This document shows, piece by piece, positions 8,163 through 16,191 of a stretch of DNA of 64,000 nt. Location: positions 78,723 through 142,722 of the forward strand of contig NZ_AUMS01000011.1 of the NCBI RefSeq assembly GCF_000430805.1, given 5' to 3'. The first letter of the stretch is position 1, and each line of letters begins with the position of its first letter. The position numbers and the translations under genes were made by a program. The DNA is from Chitinilyticum aquatile DSM 21506 (GTDB taxonomy: Bacteria > Pseudomonadota > Gammaproteobacteria > Burkholderiales > Chitinibacteraceae). Below the pieces are notes generated by a model. The model ran no database searches. It was not told where the DNA came from and saw only the letters and a list, made by a program, of their open reading frames with translations.

Positions 8163-10157
8163 ATGAAGATGTTCCGCTTGGCCGCCCTGCCGGCCGCTCT
8201 CGCATTCGTTTGTGTCACCGCGTTCGCTGCCGACTGGCAAGAAGGCAACACGTACAACGCCGGCGCTCAAGTTACCTATGCCGGTAAAACCTACCAGGCT
8301 CTGGTTACCCACACCGCCTATGTCGGTGCCAACTGGACTCCGTCCTCCACCCCGACCCTGTGGAAGGAAGTGAGCGGCTCCACTCCGACGGCCACTCCGG
8401 TTCCGACCGCGACTCCGGCTCCGACTGCCACCCCGACCGTAGTTCCGACTGCAACCGCAACTCCAACTACCGCACCGACCGCCACTGCCACTCCGGCTGC
8501 CGGCTGCTACGCAGCATTCAAGTCCGGCACCGCCTACACCGGTGGTCAGAAAGTAACTTATAACGGCCGCAACTACGAAGCCAAGTGGTGGACCACCGAC
8601 ACCCCGAGCAACAGCGAATGGGGCCCGTGGAAAGACCTGGGCGCCTGCTCCGGCAGCACTCCGACTCCGACTGCCGTAGTGACTCCGACCCCGACTTCGG
8701 TTGTGACCCCGACACCGACCGGCGTAGTCACTCCGACTCCGACTTCGGTTGTCACTCCGACTCCGACCGCCGTCGTTACCCCGACTCCGACCGCTGTTCC
8801 GACCCCGACCCCGACAGCCGTACCGACACTGGCTCCGGGTGCAGAAGTTCCTGCACCGACTTCCGCTCAGGTCGGCTCCTACTTCACGCAGTGGGGCGTA
8901 TATGGTCGTGACTATCAGGTAGCCGACATCATTTCCAACGGCTCTGCAGACCAACTGACCTTCATCAACTACGCCTTCGGCAACATCTACGAGAAGAACG
9001 GTGGTTATGAATGCGGTATCGTCAACAAGCTGGAACCGGGCGCGACCAATCCGGATGCTGCTGGCGCCGGTACTGGCGGCGATGCCTGGGCTGACTTCGG
9101 CCTGACCGCCAAGCGCCGTGTTGATCCGTCCGACACCATCAAGTGGGACGACAAGCTTGCCGGCAATTTCCGTGAATTCGTTGCCTACAAGAAGAAATAT
9201 CCGAACACCAAGCTGTTCATCTCGCTGGGCGGCTGGACTTGGTCCAAGTGGTTCTCCAAGGCATCCGCTACCGATGCCCTGCGCAAGCAACTGGTCAGCT
9301 CTTGTATCGATATCTATATCAAGGGCAACCTGCCGACCCTGGATGGCCGCGGCGGTCCGGGCTCCGCACCGAACCTGTTCGACGGTATCGATATCGACTG
9401 GGAATTCCCGGGCGTAATCGGTCAGCCGTACAACACCGTATCCGCTGCCGACAAGCAAAACTTCACCCTGCTGCTGGCCGAGTTCCGCAAGCAGCTGGAT
9501 GAACTGGCTGCCGTCAACAAGAAGGAATATCTGCTGACCGTTGCGATCGGTGTCGGTAAAGACAAGATCGAAATGACCGAGCCGCAGGCGTACAGCAAGT
9601 ATCTGAACTGGATCAACATGATGTCGTATGACTTCAATGGCGGCTGGGCAGCGCAAGGCCCGACCGACTTCCAGTCGCACCTGTATCCGGATACTGCCAG
9701 CGCCAACTACTGGGATCCGAAAGATCCGAGCAAGCGCAGCCTGACTTCGTACTACAACGTCGATGATGCAGTGAACCTGCTGATCAACGCCGGCGTGAAT
9801 CCGAAGAAACTGGTTGTCGGCATTCCGTTCTACGGTCGTGGCTGGACCGGCGTGACCAACGCCAACAACGGTCTGTACCAGAAGGCCACCGGTGCTGCTC
9901 GCGGCACCTACGAAGCCGGTATCGAGGACTACAAGGTACTGAAGAATGCTCCGGGCAATGTGTTTGTTCACCCGGTAACCAAGCAGTCCTGGAAGTTTGA
10001 CGGCTCGACCTTCTGGTCCTACGACACTCCGGAAGTGATCCAGACCAAGATCGACTACGCCAAGGCCAAGGGTCTGGGTGGCATGTTCAGCTGGTCGCTC
10101 GACGGCGACGACAGCAACGCTACCCTGATGAAGGCCATGAGCAAGGTCAAGCAGTAA
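8163..10157 (+). CDS. Secreted GH18 chitinase with two CBM5/12 modules
   Basis: 664 aa from the ATG at 8163. This start is preferred over the ATG at 8148 because AGGAAG lies seven bases upstream of 8163 but abuts 8148. Order: signal peptide (1-22, cut after TAFA), CBM5/12 module 1 (about 23-70), a Thr/Pro linker, CBM5/12 module 2 (about 113-165, AKWWTTDTP), a tandem-repeat linker (about 166-221), then the GH18 TIM barrel. The catalytic signature DGIDIDWEF (DxxDxDxE) puts the proton-donor Glu at about residue 414. It cleaves chitin by substrate-assisted retention in the GH18 manner. It is followed by a strong terminator and then the type II secretion operon, its likely exporter. Confidence 0.95.
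   Translation: MKMFRLAALPAALAFVCVTAFAADWQEGNTYNAGAQVTYAGKTYQALVTHTAYVGANWTPSSTPTLWKEVSGSTPTATPVPTATPAPTATPTVVPTATATPTTAPTATATPAAGCYAAFKSGTAYTGGQKVTYNGRNYEAKWWTTDTPSNSEWGPWKDLGACSGSTPTPTAVVTPTPTSVVTPTPTGVVTPTPTSVVTPTPTAVVTPTPTAVPTPTPTAVPTLAPGAEVPAPTSAQVGSYFTQWGVYGRDYQVADIISNGSADQLTFINYAFGNIYEKNGGYECGIVNKLEPGATNPDAAGAGTGGDAWADFGLTAKRRVDPSDTIKWDDKLAGNFREFVAYKKKYPNTKLFISLGGWTWSKWFSKASATDALRKQLVSSCIDIYIKGNLPTLDGRGGPGSAPNLFDGIDIDWEFPGVIGQPYNTVSAADKQNFTLLLAEFRKQLDELAAVNKKEYLLTVAIGVGKDKIEMTEPQAYSKYLNWINMMSYDFNGGWAAQGPTDFQSHLYPDTASANYWDPKDPSKRSLTSYYNVDDAVNLLINAGVNPKKLVVGIPFYGRGWTGVTNANNGLYQKATGAARGTYEAGIEDYKVLKNAPGNVFVHPVTKQSWKFDGSTFWSYDTPEVIQTKIDYAKAKGLGGMFSWSLDGDDSNATLMKAMSKVKQ
8658..8825 (+). repeat. 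24-bp tandem repeat (7 units) encoding the second chitinase linker
   Basis: Seven in-frame 24-base units encode TPTPTAVV and close variants (S, G or P at the last positions), ending just before TLAPG. Third-codon positions vary, but long identical stretches remain, so this linker can change length by slippage or recombination. The GH19 linker at about 1150-1370 has a similar but less regular design. Confidence 0.85.
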
Positions 10158-10175
10158 GGGTTCTGCCTGCAAGAC

Positions 10176-10208
10176 AAAACCCTCCCGTTCGCGGGAGGGT
10201 TTTTTTTA
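10176..10208 (+). terminator. Rho-independent terminator of the GH18 chitinase
   Basis: AACCCTCCCG-ttc-CGGGAGGGTT type hairpin (9-10 bp, GC-rich) directly followed by eight Ts, 18 bases after the stop codon. It separates the chitinase from the secretion operon. Confidence 0.93.
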
Positions 10209-10416
10209 GCGGACACGCTTGCGAGCCATAACTTACAACCCCTGACACGCAACAGCACAACGCGCCGCAAACAGCGCCGAAACCCGCGTCAATTCTGGCT
10301 TTTACCGAAAAAAATCTTGCCACCAAAGCTGACAGGCAGTTAGCATGAACGAATCTGCCCATCGTCCGTGCCCGGTGTACGAGCATGGATACCACAGCTA
10401 AAAATGGCCACGTCAA

Positions 10417-10848
10417 ATGACTAGTAAACGCATTCATTCCATCCGGGGCTTTACCCTGCTCGAACTGCTGGTTGTACTGCTGATCATCGCCCTGCTGGCG
10501 GGGTATGTCGGCCCGAAGCTGTTCGGTGAAGTCGGCAAGGCGAAAAGCAAGACGGCCATGAGCCAGATGAAGTCGATCTCCGGTGCGCTTGATCAGTACA
10601 GGCTGGATACCGGCCGCTATCCGAGCACAGAGGAAGGATTGCCGGCACTGACCCGCAAACCGGCCAATGCCAGCAACAAATGGGCTGGACCCTATCTGAT
10701 GAAGGATGCGCCGAACGACCCATGGGATCGTCCTTACGTCTACAAGCTGCCGGGTGAGAACGGGCACGATTACGAACTCCTGACCTATGGGCTGGATGGC
10801 CGCCCGGGAGGTGAGGGTGAAGATGCAGATATCAGTTACTGGCAATAA
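10417..10848 (+). CDS. gspG: Type II secretion major pseudopilin GspG
   Basis: 143 aa. It has the prepilin peptidase site G-FTLLELL after an 11-residue basic leader, followed by the hydrophobic helix. The GspG body is intact: LDTGRYPSTEEGLPAL, NDPWDRPYVY, and an Asp/Glu-rich C-terminal loop (GEGEDADISYW) of the kind that binds calcium. It forms the pseudopilus that drives substrates through the secretin. It is the first gene of the secretion operon, 17 bases before gspF. The start ATG follows about 200 bp of non-coding DNA that should hold the operon promoter. The prepilin peptidase gene is not in this window. Confidence 0.95.
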   Translation: MTSKRIHSIRGFTLLELLVVLLIIALLAGYVGPKLFGEVGKAKSKTAMSQMKSISGALDQYRLDTGRYPSTEEGLPALTRKPANASNKWAGPYLMKDAPNDPWDRPYVYKLPGENGHDYELLTYGLDGRPGGEGEDADISYWQ

Positions 10849-10864
10849 GCGATAAACATTAACC

Positions 10865-12046
10865 ATGCGCTACCAGGTCAAGGCACTCGCAAGCGGTGTC
10901 ATGCAGGATCTCGTTGTCGAAGCCGGCAACGAACAGGATCTGCGTGAGCAACTGCGCCAGAAGGGCATGCAGCTTATCGCTGCACGCCCGGCTGACCGCA
11001 TGCGACTGCCTGCCCTGAGCAAGAAAGGTTTCCAGCTCTCGCTCTTTACCCAGGAACTCATTGCCCTGCTGGATGCTGGCCTGACACTAATCGAAGCCGT
11101 CGAAACGCTGAAAGAAAAAGCCGAGGCCGATGAACACGGGGCCGTCCTGGGGCGCATGATCGAAAGCCTTTATGAAGGGCTGCCCCTTTCCAGGGTTATG
11201 GGCAAGATGCCCGAACATTTCCCGCCGCTTTATGTCGCGACGGTCGGCTCTGCCGAGAAAACCGGCCATCTTGCCGATGCGCTGAAGCGCTACCACCACT
11301 ACGAAACACGGCTGCAGGGCGTTCGCAAGAAAATTGTGTCGGCACTGGTTTATCCGCTGGTCATCATCACGATCGGCGGCGGCATCATGCTGTTCCTGCT
11401 GTTTTACGTCATTCCGAAATTCAGCCAGATCTATGCCTCCATGCGCAATCTGCCATTTGCCGCACAGCTGATGCTCTGGTGGGGCGAACTGGTGCACAAG
11501 CAGGGGCTGATTCTGTTTGCCGGCATCATCGGCTCGATCAGCGTGGCTGTCATGCTGCTGCGTTCACCAGCGGTAAAAGGGCGCCTGAAGGAGATGTTCT
11601 GGCGCCTGCCCAAAATCGCTCAGTATCAGCGGCTTTTTGCGCTGACCCGTTTCTATCGCACGGTCGGCCTGCTGCTGTCCGGCGGGCTCTCGATCATTGC
11701 AGCCATGGAACTGGCCGCGCAACTGCTGCCACCGGGAATGAAGCTGGCGCTAACCCAGGCCATCACCGATATCCGTACCGGGCAATCCCTCTCGGCCACT
11801 CTGCCACGGTATGCGCTGACCACGCCCGTTTCCGAGCGGCTTTTGCGCGTGGGCGAACAAAGCGGGGAACTGGCAACCATGTTCGAGCGGGCTGCCCAGT
11901 TCTGTGATGAGGAACTTGATCGTGCCATCGAAATGTTCACCCGACTGTTTGAACCGATCCTGATGCTGGTCATCGGCGTTCTGATCGGCACGATCGTCTT
12001 CCTGCTCTATATGCCAATCTTCGAGCTGGCCGGAAACATGCAATGA
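10865..12046 (+). CDS. gspF: Type II secretion inner-membrane platform protein GspF
   Basis: 393 aa with the PilC/GspF architecture: two related cytoplasmic four-helix domains (about residues 60-185 and 265-370) separated and followed by three membrane segments. Motifs FTQELIALLDAGLTLIEAVE and LLLSGGLSIIAAMELA mark the paired domains. It anchors the pseudopilus assembly machine to the GspE ATPase. It overlaps gspE by four bases (ATGA). Confidence 0.94.
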   Translation: MRYQVKALASGVMQDLVVEAGNEQDLREQLRQKGMQLIAARPADRMRLPALSKKGFQLSLFTQELIALLDAGLTLIEAVETLKEKAEADEHGAVLGRMIESLYEGLPLSRVMGKMPEHFPPLYVATVGSAEKTGHLADALKRYHHYETRLQGVRKKIVSALVYPLVIITIGGGIMLFLLFYVIPKFSQIYASMRNLPFAAQLMLWWGELVHKQGLILFAGIIGSISVAVMLLRSPAVKGRLKEMFWRLPKIAQYQRLFALTRFYRTVGLLLSGGLSIIAAMELAAQLLPPGMKLALTQAITDIRTGQSLSATLPRYALTTPVSERLLRVGEQSGELATMFERAAQFCDEELDRAIEMFTRLFEPILMLVIGVLIGTIVFLLYMPIFELAGNMQ

Positions 12047-13701
12047 GCGCCCTTACGCTTGATTTTATCCTTGCTCTGCGCCAGAACGCAGAGGGCAAGG
12101 AATTGCCACCGCTGATTGCCCAGTTGCTGGGGCTGGATGCCCGCACCTATGTCAGCGAAGTCTCTGCCCTGCTCGGCATGCCCGGCTTCGTGCGCGATGA
12201 ACTTGAACATCTGAAGCTGCGTTATGACATCCTTGGTTTCACCGATGCGGTAGCCCGCCGCTGCGTCGTGGCCGAACACCCGCAGGGTGGTTACTGGTTT
12301 ATCGTGGCGGACCCGTTCGACCCGCTGATCCGCAACTGGGCACTGCAGAATCTGGGCATACCCTTCAGCATGGCATTTGCCCATTACGATGATTTGCTGG
12401 GCTTTTTTACCGAGCTTGAAACCTCGCACCGGGCGATGGACCAGCTCGCGCTGAGCGAAAACGCAGAAAGCAACACCGATGGCATCCCTGAAATTTCACT
12501 GGCCGCGCTTTCGAAAGACAGCAATCCCGTCGTCAAGCTGGTGAATTCCACGCTGTACGACGCACTGAAATCCAAGGCGTCGGACATTCACCTGGAGAGT
12601 ACGCCGCAAGGGCTGACAATCAAGTATCGGATCGATGGCGTCATTCTTGGTGCCGGTGGCGCGAATGGCGTAGAAACGGCCGAACAGGTCATTTCCCGTC
12701 TCAAGGTGCTGGCCGACCTCGATATTTCGGAACACCGCGTTCCGCAGGATGGACGCTTCAAGGTACTGCTCAATGGCCGCGAAGTGGATTTTCGTGTTTC
12801 CATCATGCCGTCGATTCATGGCGAAGATGCCGTACTGCGGATTCTGGACAAGCAAAGCACAAACAGTTCCTTCAAATCACTGCAGCTCGATATTCTGGGG
12901 CATGAAGAAAGCACCATGGAGGCAATCCGCTCCCTGGCACGCGAGCCCTATGGCCTTCTACTGGTAACCGGCCCCACGGGTTCGGGCAAATCAACTACGC
13001 TCTACGCTACACTTTCCGAAATCAATACGGGCGATGAAAAAATCATCACCATCGAAGACCCGGTCGAATACCAGTTGCCCGGCATTCTGCAGATTCCCGT
13101 GAACGACAAGAAAGGCCTGAGCTTTGCTCGCGGCCTGCGCTCGATCCTGCGGCATGACCCCGACAAGATACTGGTTGGCGAAATCCGCGACGGCGAAACC
13201 GCCAATATCGCCGTGCAGGCGGCGCTGACCGGCCACCTGGTGCTGACTTCGGTACACGCCAACAATGTATTTTCCGTGCTCGACCGCTTCATGCACATGG
13301 GCGTTGAACCCAACTCGTTTGTCGATGCGCTGATCGGTGCAGTAGCCCAGCGCCTGATCCGCAAGGTGTGCCCACATTGCGTCACTGACGACTATCCGAC
13401 CAACGAACTGCTGGCCCAATCCGGCCTGACACCACAGGATGTCGTGGGCTGGACATTTCGCAAGGGCTCCGGGTGCTCGCACTGCCGCGATACCGGCTAC
13501 CTTGGGCGCAAGGCGATTGCCGAAGTGCTGCGCCTCAGCGACGAATTGCGTGAAGCGATTGCCAGCCGGGCGCCCGCTGTACACATCAAGCAGATGGCCA
13601 TGCAAACCGGCTTTCAGTCCATCCGGAAGGTGGCATTGATGTCCGTCGCCCGGGGAGAAACCACCTTGCAGGAAGTAAACCGTGTCACATTTGTTGATTA
13701 G
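12043..13701 (+). CDS. gspE: Type II secretion ATPase GspE
   Basis: 552 aa cytoplasmic ATPase that powers pseudopilus growth. Visible: N1/N2 domains (residues 1-150), Walker A GPTGSGKST, an Asp box (ITIEDPVEYQ), Walker B region LVGEIRDGETA, and the His box around HLVLTSVHANN. A tetracysteine zinc motif (CPHC ... CSHC) lies in the C-terminal third. The start overlaps gspF by four bases and the end overlaps the next gene by 20 bases. Confidence 0.95.
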   Translation: MSALTLDFILALRQNAEGKELPPLIAQLLGLDARTYVSEVSALLGMPGFVRDELEHLKLRYDILGFTDAVARRCVVAEHPQGGYWFIVADPFDPLIRNWALQNLGIPFSMAFAHYDDLLGFFTELETSHRAMDQLALSENAESNTDGIPEISLAALSKDSNPVVKLVNSTLYDALKSKASDIHLESTPQGLTIKYRIDGVILGAGGANGVETAEQVISRLKVLADLDISEHRVPQDGRFKVLLNGREVDFRVSIMPSIHGEDAVLRILDKQSTNSSFKSLQLDILGHEESTMEAIRSLAREPYGLLLVTGPTGSGKSTTLYATLSEINTGDEKIITIEDPVEYQLPGILQIPVNDKKGLSFARGLRSILRHDPDKILVGEIRDGETANIAVQAALTGHLVLTSVHANNVFSVLDRFMHMGVEPNSFVDALIGAVAQRLIRKVCPHCVTDDYPTNELLAQSGLTPQDVVGWTFRKGSGCSHCRDTGYLGRKAIAEVLRLSDELREAIASRAPAVHIKQMAMQTGFQSIRKVALMSVARGETTLQEVNRVTFVD

Positions 13702-14476
13702 GCATACCGTCTGGCTCAACGGCCACGAGTGCCAAATGGTGAGCTACCCTCTGGGGCAGCGCCAGCCATGCTGGCACGGCGTTCAGACGCTGGATCGTGA
13801 AGGCACCATGCTGCTGACCCAGTTGCAGGATCTGGTCAATGGGGCACCACGTGGCAAATTCGGCCAGGACAGCCTGCAATTCGTACTCGGCGCGCCGCTG
13901 GTTCGCCACACCCTGCTTCCCTGGCAGGACAGCCTCAATACCGACAAGGACTGGCGCAATTACGCCGGTGCACTGTTTGCACAGCAGTATGGTTCCGACA
14001 TCAGCCAGTGGCGCATCCAGATCGCGGAAGAAGGCTACGGCCACCCACGGCTTGCTGTCGCAATTGACGAACTGGTGTATCAGACCATGCTCGACACGGC
14101 CCGCAATGGCAAGCTGCGCCTCAATGGCGTCGAACCACTGCTGGCACACACAGTCAATCACTATTTCCGGCAGATCCGCGGGGCGGAATTTGCACTGCTG
14201 ATTCTTGGCAAGCACTATGCACATGTTGGCTTCTGGCGCGACCGGCAATGGCAATCCGTCATCTGCCAGCCCTTTATCCATCCGGAAGCCTACGATCCGG
14301 AGCAGTTGTACGCACTACTCCGCGATACGGCCATTCTGACCGGCCAAGCAATGCCCGCTGAAATTTATCTGAGCTCAGCCGAACTGGACGGCTCGCACCT
14401 CGACGTTCACAGTGACCGGATCATCTGGCTCGGCCATCCGTTGCCCGCCTTCGCGTCATCCCAGGTTAAGCCATGA
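13682..14476 (+). CDS. PilM/GspL-cytodomain-like protein of the secretion operon (weak similarity)
   Basis: 264 aa, soluble, no signal peptide. The GTG start at 13682 has AGGAAG six bases upstream and overlaps gspE by 20 bases. I do not recognise it by strong motif. Its place (after GspE, before PilN-like) is that of PilM in pilus operons and of the actin-like half of GspL in secretion operons. Its alternating strand/helix pattern (FVLGAPLVRHTLLPW; ALLILGKHYAHVGFW) would fit a reduced actin-like fold, but no nucleotide-binding motif is visible. The role as cytoplasmic ring component is inferred from gene order. Confidence 0.6.
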   Translation: MSHLLIRHTVWLNGHECQMVSYPLGQRQPCWHGVQTLDREGTMLLTQLQDLVNGAPRGKFGQDSLQFVLGAPLVRHTLLPWQDSLNTDKDWRNYAGALFAQQYGSDISQWRIQIAEEGYGHPRLAVAIDELVYQTMLDTARNGKLRLNGVEPLLAHTVNHYFRQIRGAEFALLILGKHYAHVGFWRDRQWQSVICQPFIHPEAYDPEQLYALLRDTAILTGQAMPAEIYLSSAELDGSHLDVHSDRIIWLGHPLPAFASSQVKP

Positions 14477-15135
14477 AGCCGCTCTATCTTGACTTCCACC
14501 GGCCACGCCATGTCGTCCCCTGGCTGGGGCTCGCACTGATTGCTTCAGGCGTAATCGCCCTGCTTGGCGTGATGACGCAGCTCGATGTCATCGCCCAACA
14601 ACGCGTCCAGTTGCAGCAGGATGAGGATGACCTGGCCATCCGAATTCGCCGCAGCCAGGCACAGGAACAAAGCCAGCAGGCCTCATCACCGATTACCGGA
14701 AAGCAGATCGAACTGCGCACTGCGCAACTCTTTTCTCCTCTGCCTTTGCTGGAAGATCTGTCCGCTCACTGGGCTTCCGACGTTGCCTTTACCCGTCTGG
14801 ACCTGGATACAACGGCGCGCAATGCCAAGCTGGACCTGGAGGCACGAGACCTGAACCAGCTGCTGCTGTTTATCGACCGGCTTGAATCCGATCCGGCAAT
14901 CGATCTGGTCACTCTGGCCCGGAGCGGGGCGAAACCGAACGACCCGTACAAGCCCACCGTTGCCGCCATCGAGATCAACTGGCGCAAGGCATCCGAGTTC
15001 GCCAATATCCACAACCCGTTTACCGGTGCATCTGCGGCATCAAGTGCCAGTGCCGCAAGCAAGGCCGCCAGCCTGCCAACACCCGGGACGGCAAGCAAAC
15101 CGGCCAGTTCGCCAGTGACCCGAGGTGTGCGATGA
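14473..15135 (+). CDS. PilN-like assembly protein of the type II secretion system
   Basis: 220 aa: short cytoplasmic N-terminus (LDFHRP), one membrane segment (about 16-36), a coiled-coil stretch, then a periplasmic ferredoxin-like region (LDLDTTARNAKLDLEARD ... LLLFIDRLESDP). This is PilN organisation. The Ala/Ser/Pro-rich tail (from about residue 183) is unusual. It overlaps the previous gene by four bases and the next by four, so the products are likely made in fixed ratio. It probably pairs with the PilO-like protein that follows. Confidence 0.75.
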   Translation: MKPLYLDFHRPRHVVPWLGLALIASGVIALLGVMTQLDVIAQQRVQLQQDEDDLAIRIRRSQAQEQSQQASSPITGKQIELRTAQLFSPLPLLEDLSAHWASDVAFTRLDLDTTARNAKLDLEARDLNQLLLFIDRLESDPAIDLVTLARSGAKPNDPYKPTVAAIEINWRKASEFANIHNPFTGASAASSASAASKAASLPTPGTASKPASSPVTRGVR

Positions 15136-15665
15136 ACAAGGCCCAGCTTCAATGGTATTTGCGCCAGCTCCCGCGCTATGGCGGCTTGCTGGCATTGATT
15201 GGTCTGGCACTCCTGGTGCTGTCCGGCATCCTGTATCTGCAGAAACTGCAGCCCGCGCGCCTGTCGCTGCAGACCCGGGAGCTTGAACTCGAGCGCCAGT
15301 TTTACCGCTTGCGCAGCATGCCGGTCGCCAGCAGCAGCGCCAGTGTTCCCATTGGCGAAATTCGCCTGAACCAGCCGGAAACCTACACCTTTTTCCTGCG
15401 CAGGCTCAATCTGCTCAATGAACAGTACCGGATCACGCCTGCCCAGATGGATTACAAAACCAGCATCGAGCAAGAAGGCCACTTTGTCCGCTACAGCCTG
15501 CAGTTTGGTGCCAGTCTCAGCTACCAGCAGCTTCATCCCTGGCTTGGCAGCATGGAGGCCATTCCCGGCGTGCGCATTGAAGCCATCAATCTGAGCCGCA
15601 GCCAGATCAGTGAAGAGCAGCTCACGGCCCAGATCCAGCTGTCCTATCTGACAGAGGTGCGCTGA
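15132..15665 (+). CDS. PilO/GspM-like assembly protein
   Basis: 177 aa with one membrane segment (about residues 16-36), a helical region, and a periplasmic ferredoxin-like domain (YSLQFGASLSYQQLHPWLGSMEAIPG). The layout is PilO-like. It is expected to form inner-membrane heterodimers with the PilN-like protein. It begins four bases inside the previous gene and ends two bases before the next. Confidence 0.72.
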   Translation: MNKAQLQWYLRQLPRYGGLLALIGLALLVLSGILYLQKLQPARLSLQTRELELERQFYRLRSMPVASSSASVPIGEIRLNQPETYTFFLRRLNLLNEQYRITPAQMDYKTSIEQEGHFVRYSLQFGASLSYQQLHPWLGSMEAIPGVRIEAINLSRSQISEEQLTAQIQLSYLTEVR

Positions 15666-15666
15666 G

Positions 15667-16191
15667 ATGCTATCCCGCCCTCTTGTCATTGCATTGGTGA
15701 TTACCGGAGGTCTGAGCTTCTACGCCTGGTGGAAGGATAGCCAGGAAAGCGAGCCAGAACTCGATGCCAGACCACGCAGCACCGCTCCGCGTGCGAGTAC
15801 TGCAGCTCAAGCCGTGCCGTCCCATGCCGTACAGGCCAGCGCAGCGAGTACCGCAGCCAGCGCGGCAATGGTCAACCTGTTCCCGCGCCAGAACTGGGCG
15901 CCACCACCGACGCCAACCCCGGCTCCTCCGCCACCGCCACCACCAACGGCCCCTCCCTTGCCGTTTGTCATGGTCGCCAGCTGGCACGAGAATGGAGCGG
16001 ACCAGTATTTCGTCGAAGCGCAGGGACAGCAGATTGTGCTTTGTACCAGTTGCAACAGCATGGGGCGGGTACGTCCCGGTGACACCCTGCTGGGTGTGTA
16101 CCGGCTCGACAAGATTAGCCGCGACATGCTCCATTTCACCTATTTGCCCTTGAATCAGCAGCAACAGCTGCCCACAGGAGGAACGCCATGA
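15667..16191 (+). CDS. PilP/GspC-like periplasmic linker protein
   Basis: 174 aa: one N-terminal membrane segment, an Ala/Ser/Pro-rich periplasmic stretch with a run of prolines (about residues 79-98), then a small beta-rich domain (FVMVASWHENGADQYFVE ... MGRVRPGDTLLGVYRL) resembling the HR domain of GspC or the beta domain of PilP. Such proteins connect the inner-membrane platform to the secretin. A CxxC (LCTSCNS) inside the domain is uncommon for this family. It overlaps gspD by four bases. Confidence 0.7.
   Translation: MLSRPLVIALVITGGLSFYAWWKDSQESEPELDARPRSTAPRASTAAQAVPSHAVQASAASTAASAAMVNLFPRQNWAPPPTPTPAPPPPPPPTAPPLPFVMVASWHENGADQYFVEAQGQQIVLCTSCNSMGRVRPGDTLLGVYRLDKISRDMLHFTYLPLNQQQQLPTGGTP

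Noticed and set aside
8037..10172. 711-codon open frame on the minus strand opposite the GH18 chitinase
   Set aside because: Its Gly/Arg/Ser-rich region is the antisense of the Thr/Pro linker, and the catalytic GH18 frame on the plus strand is beyond doubt.
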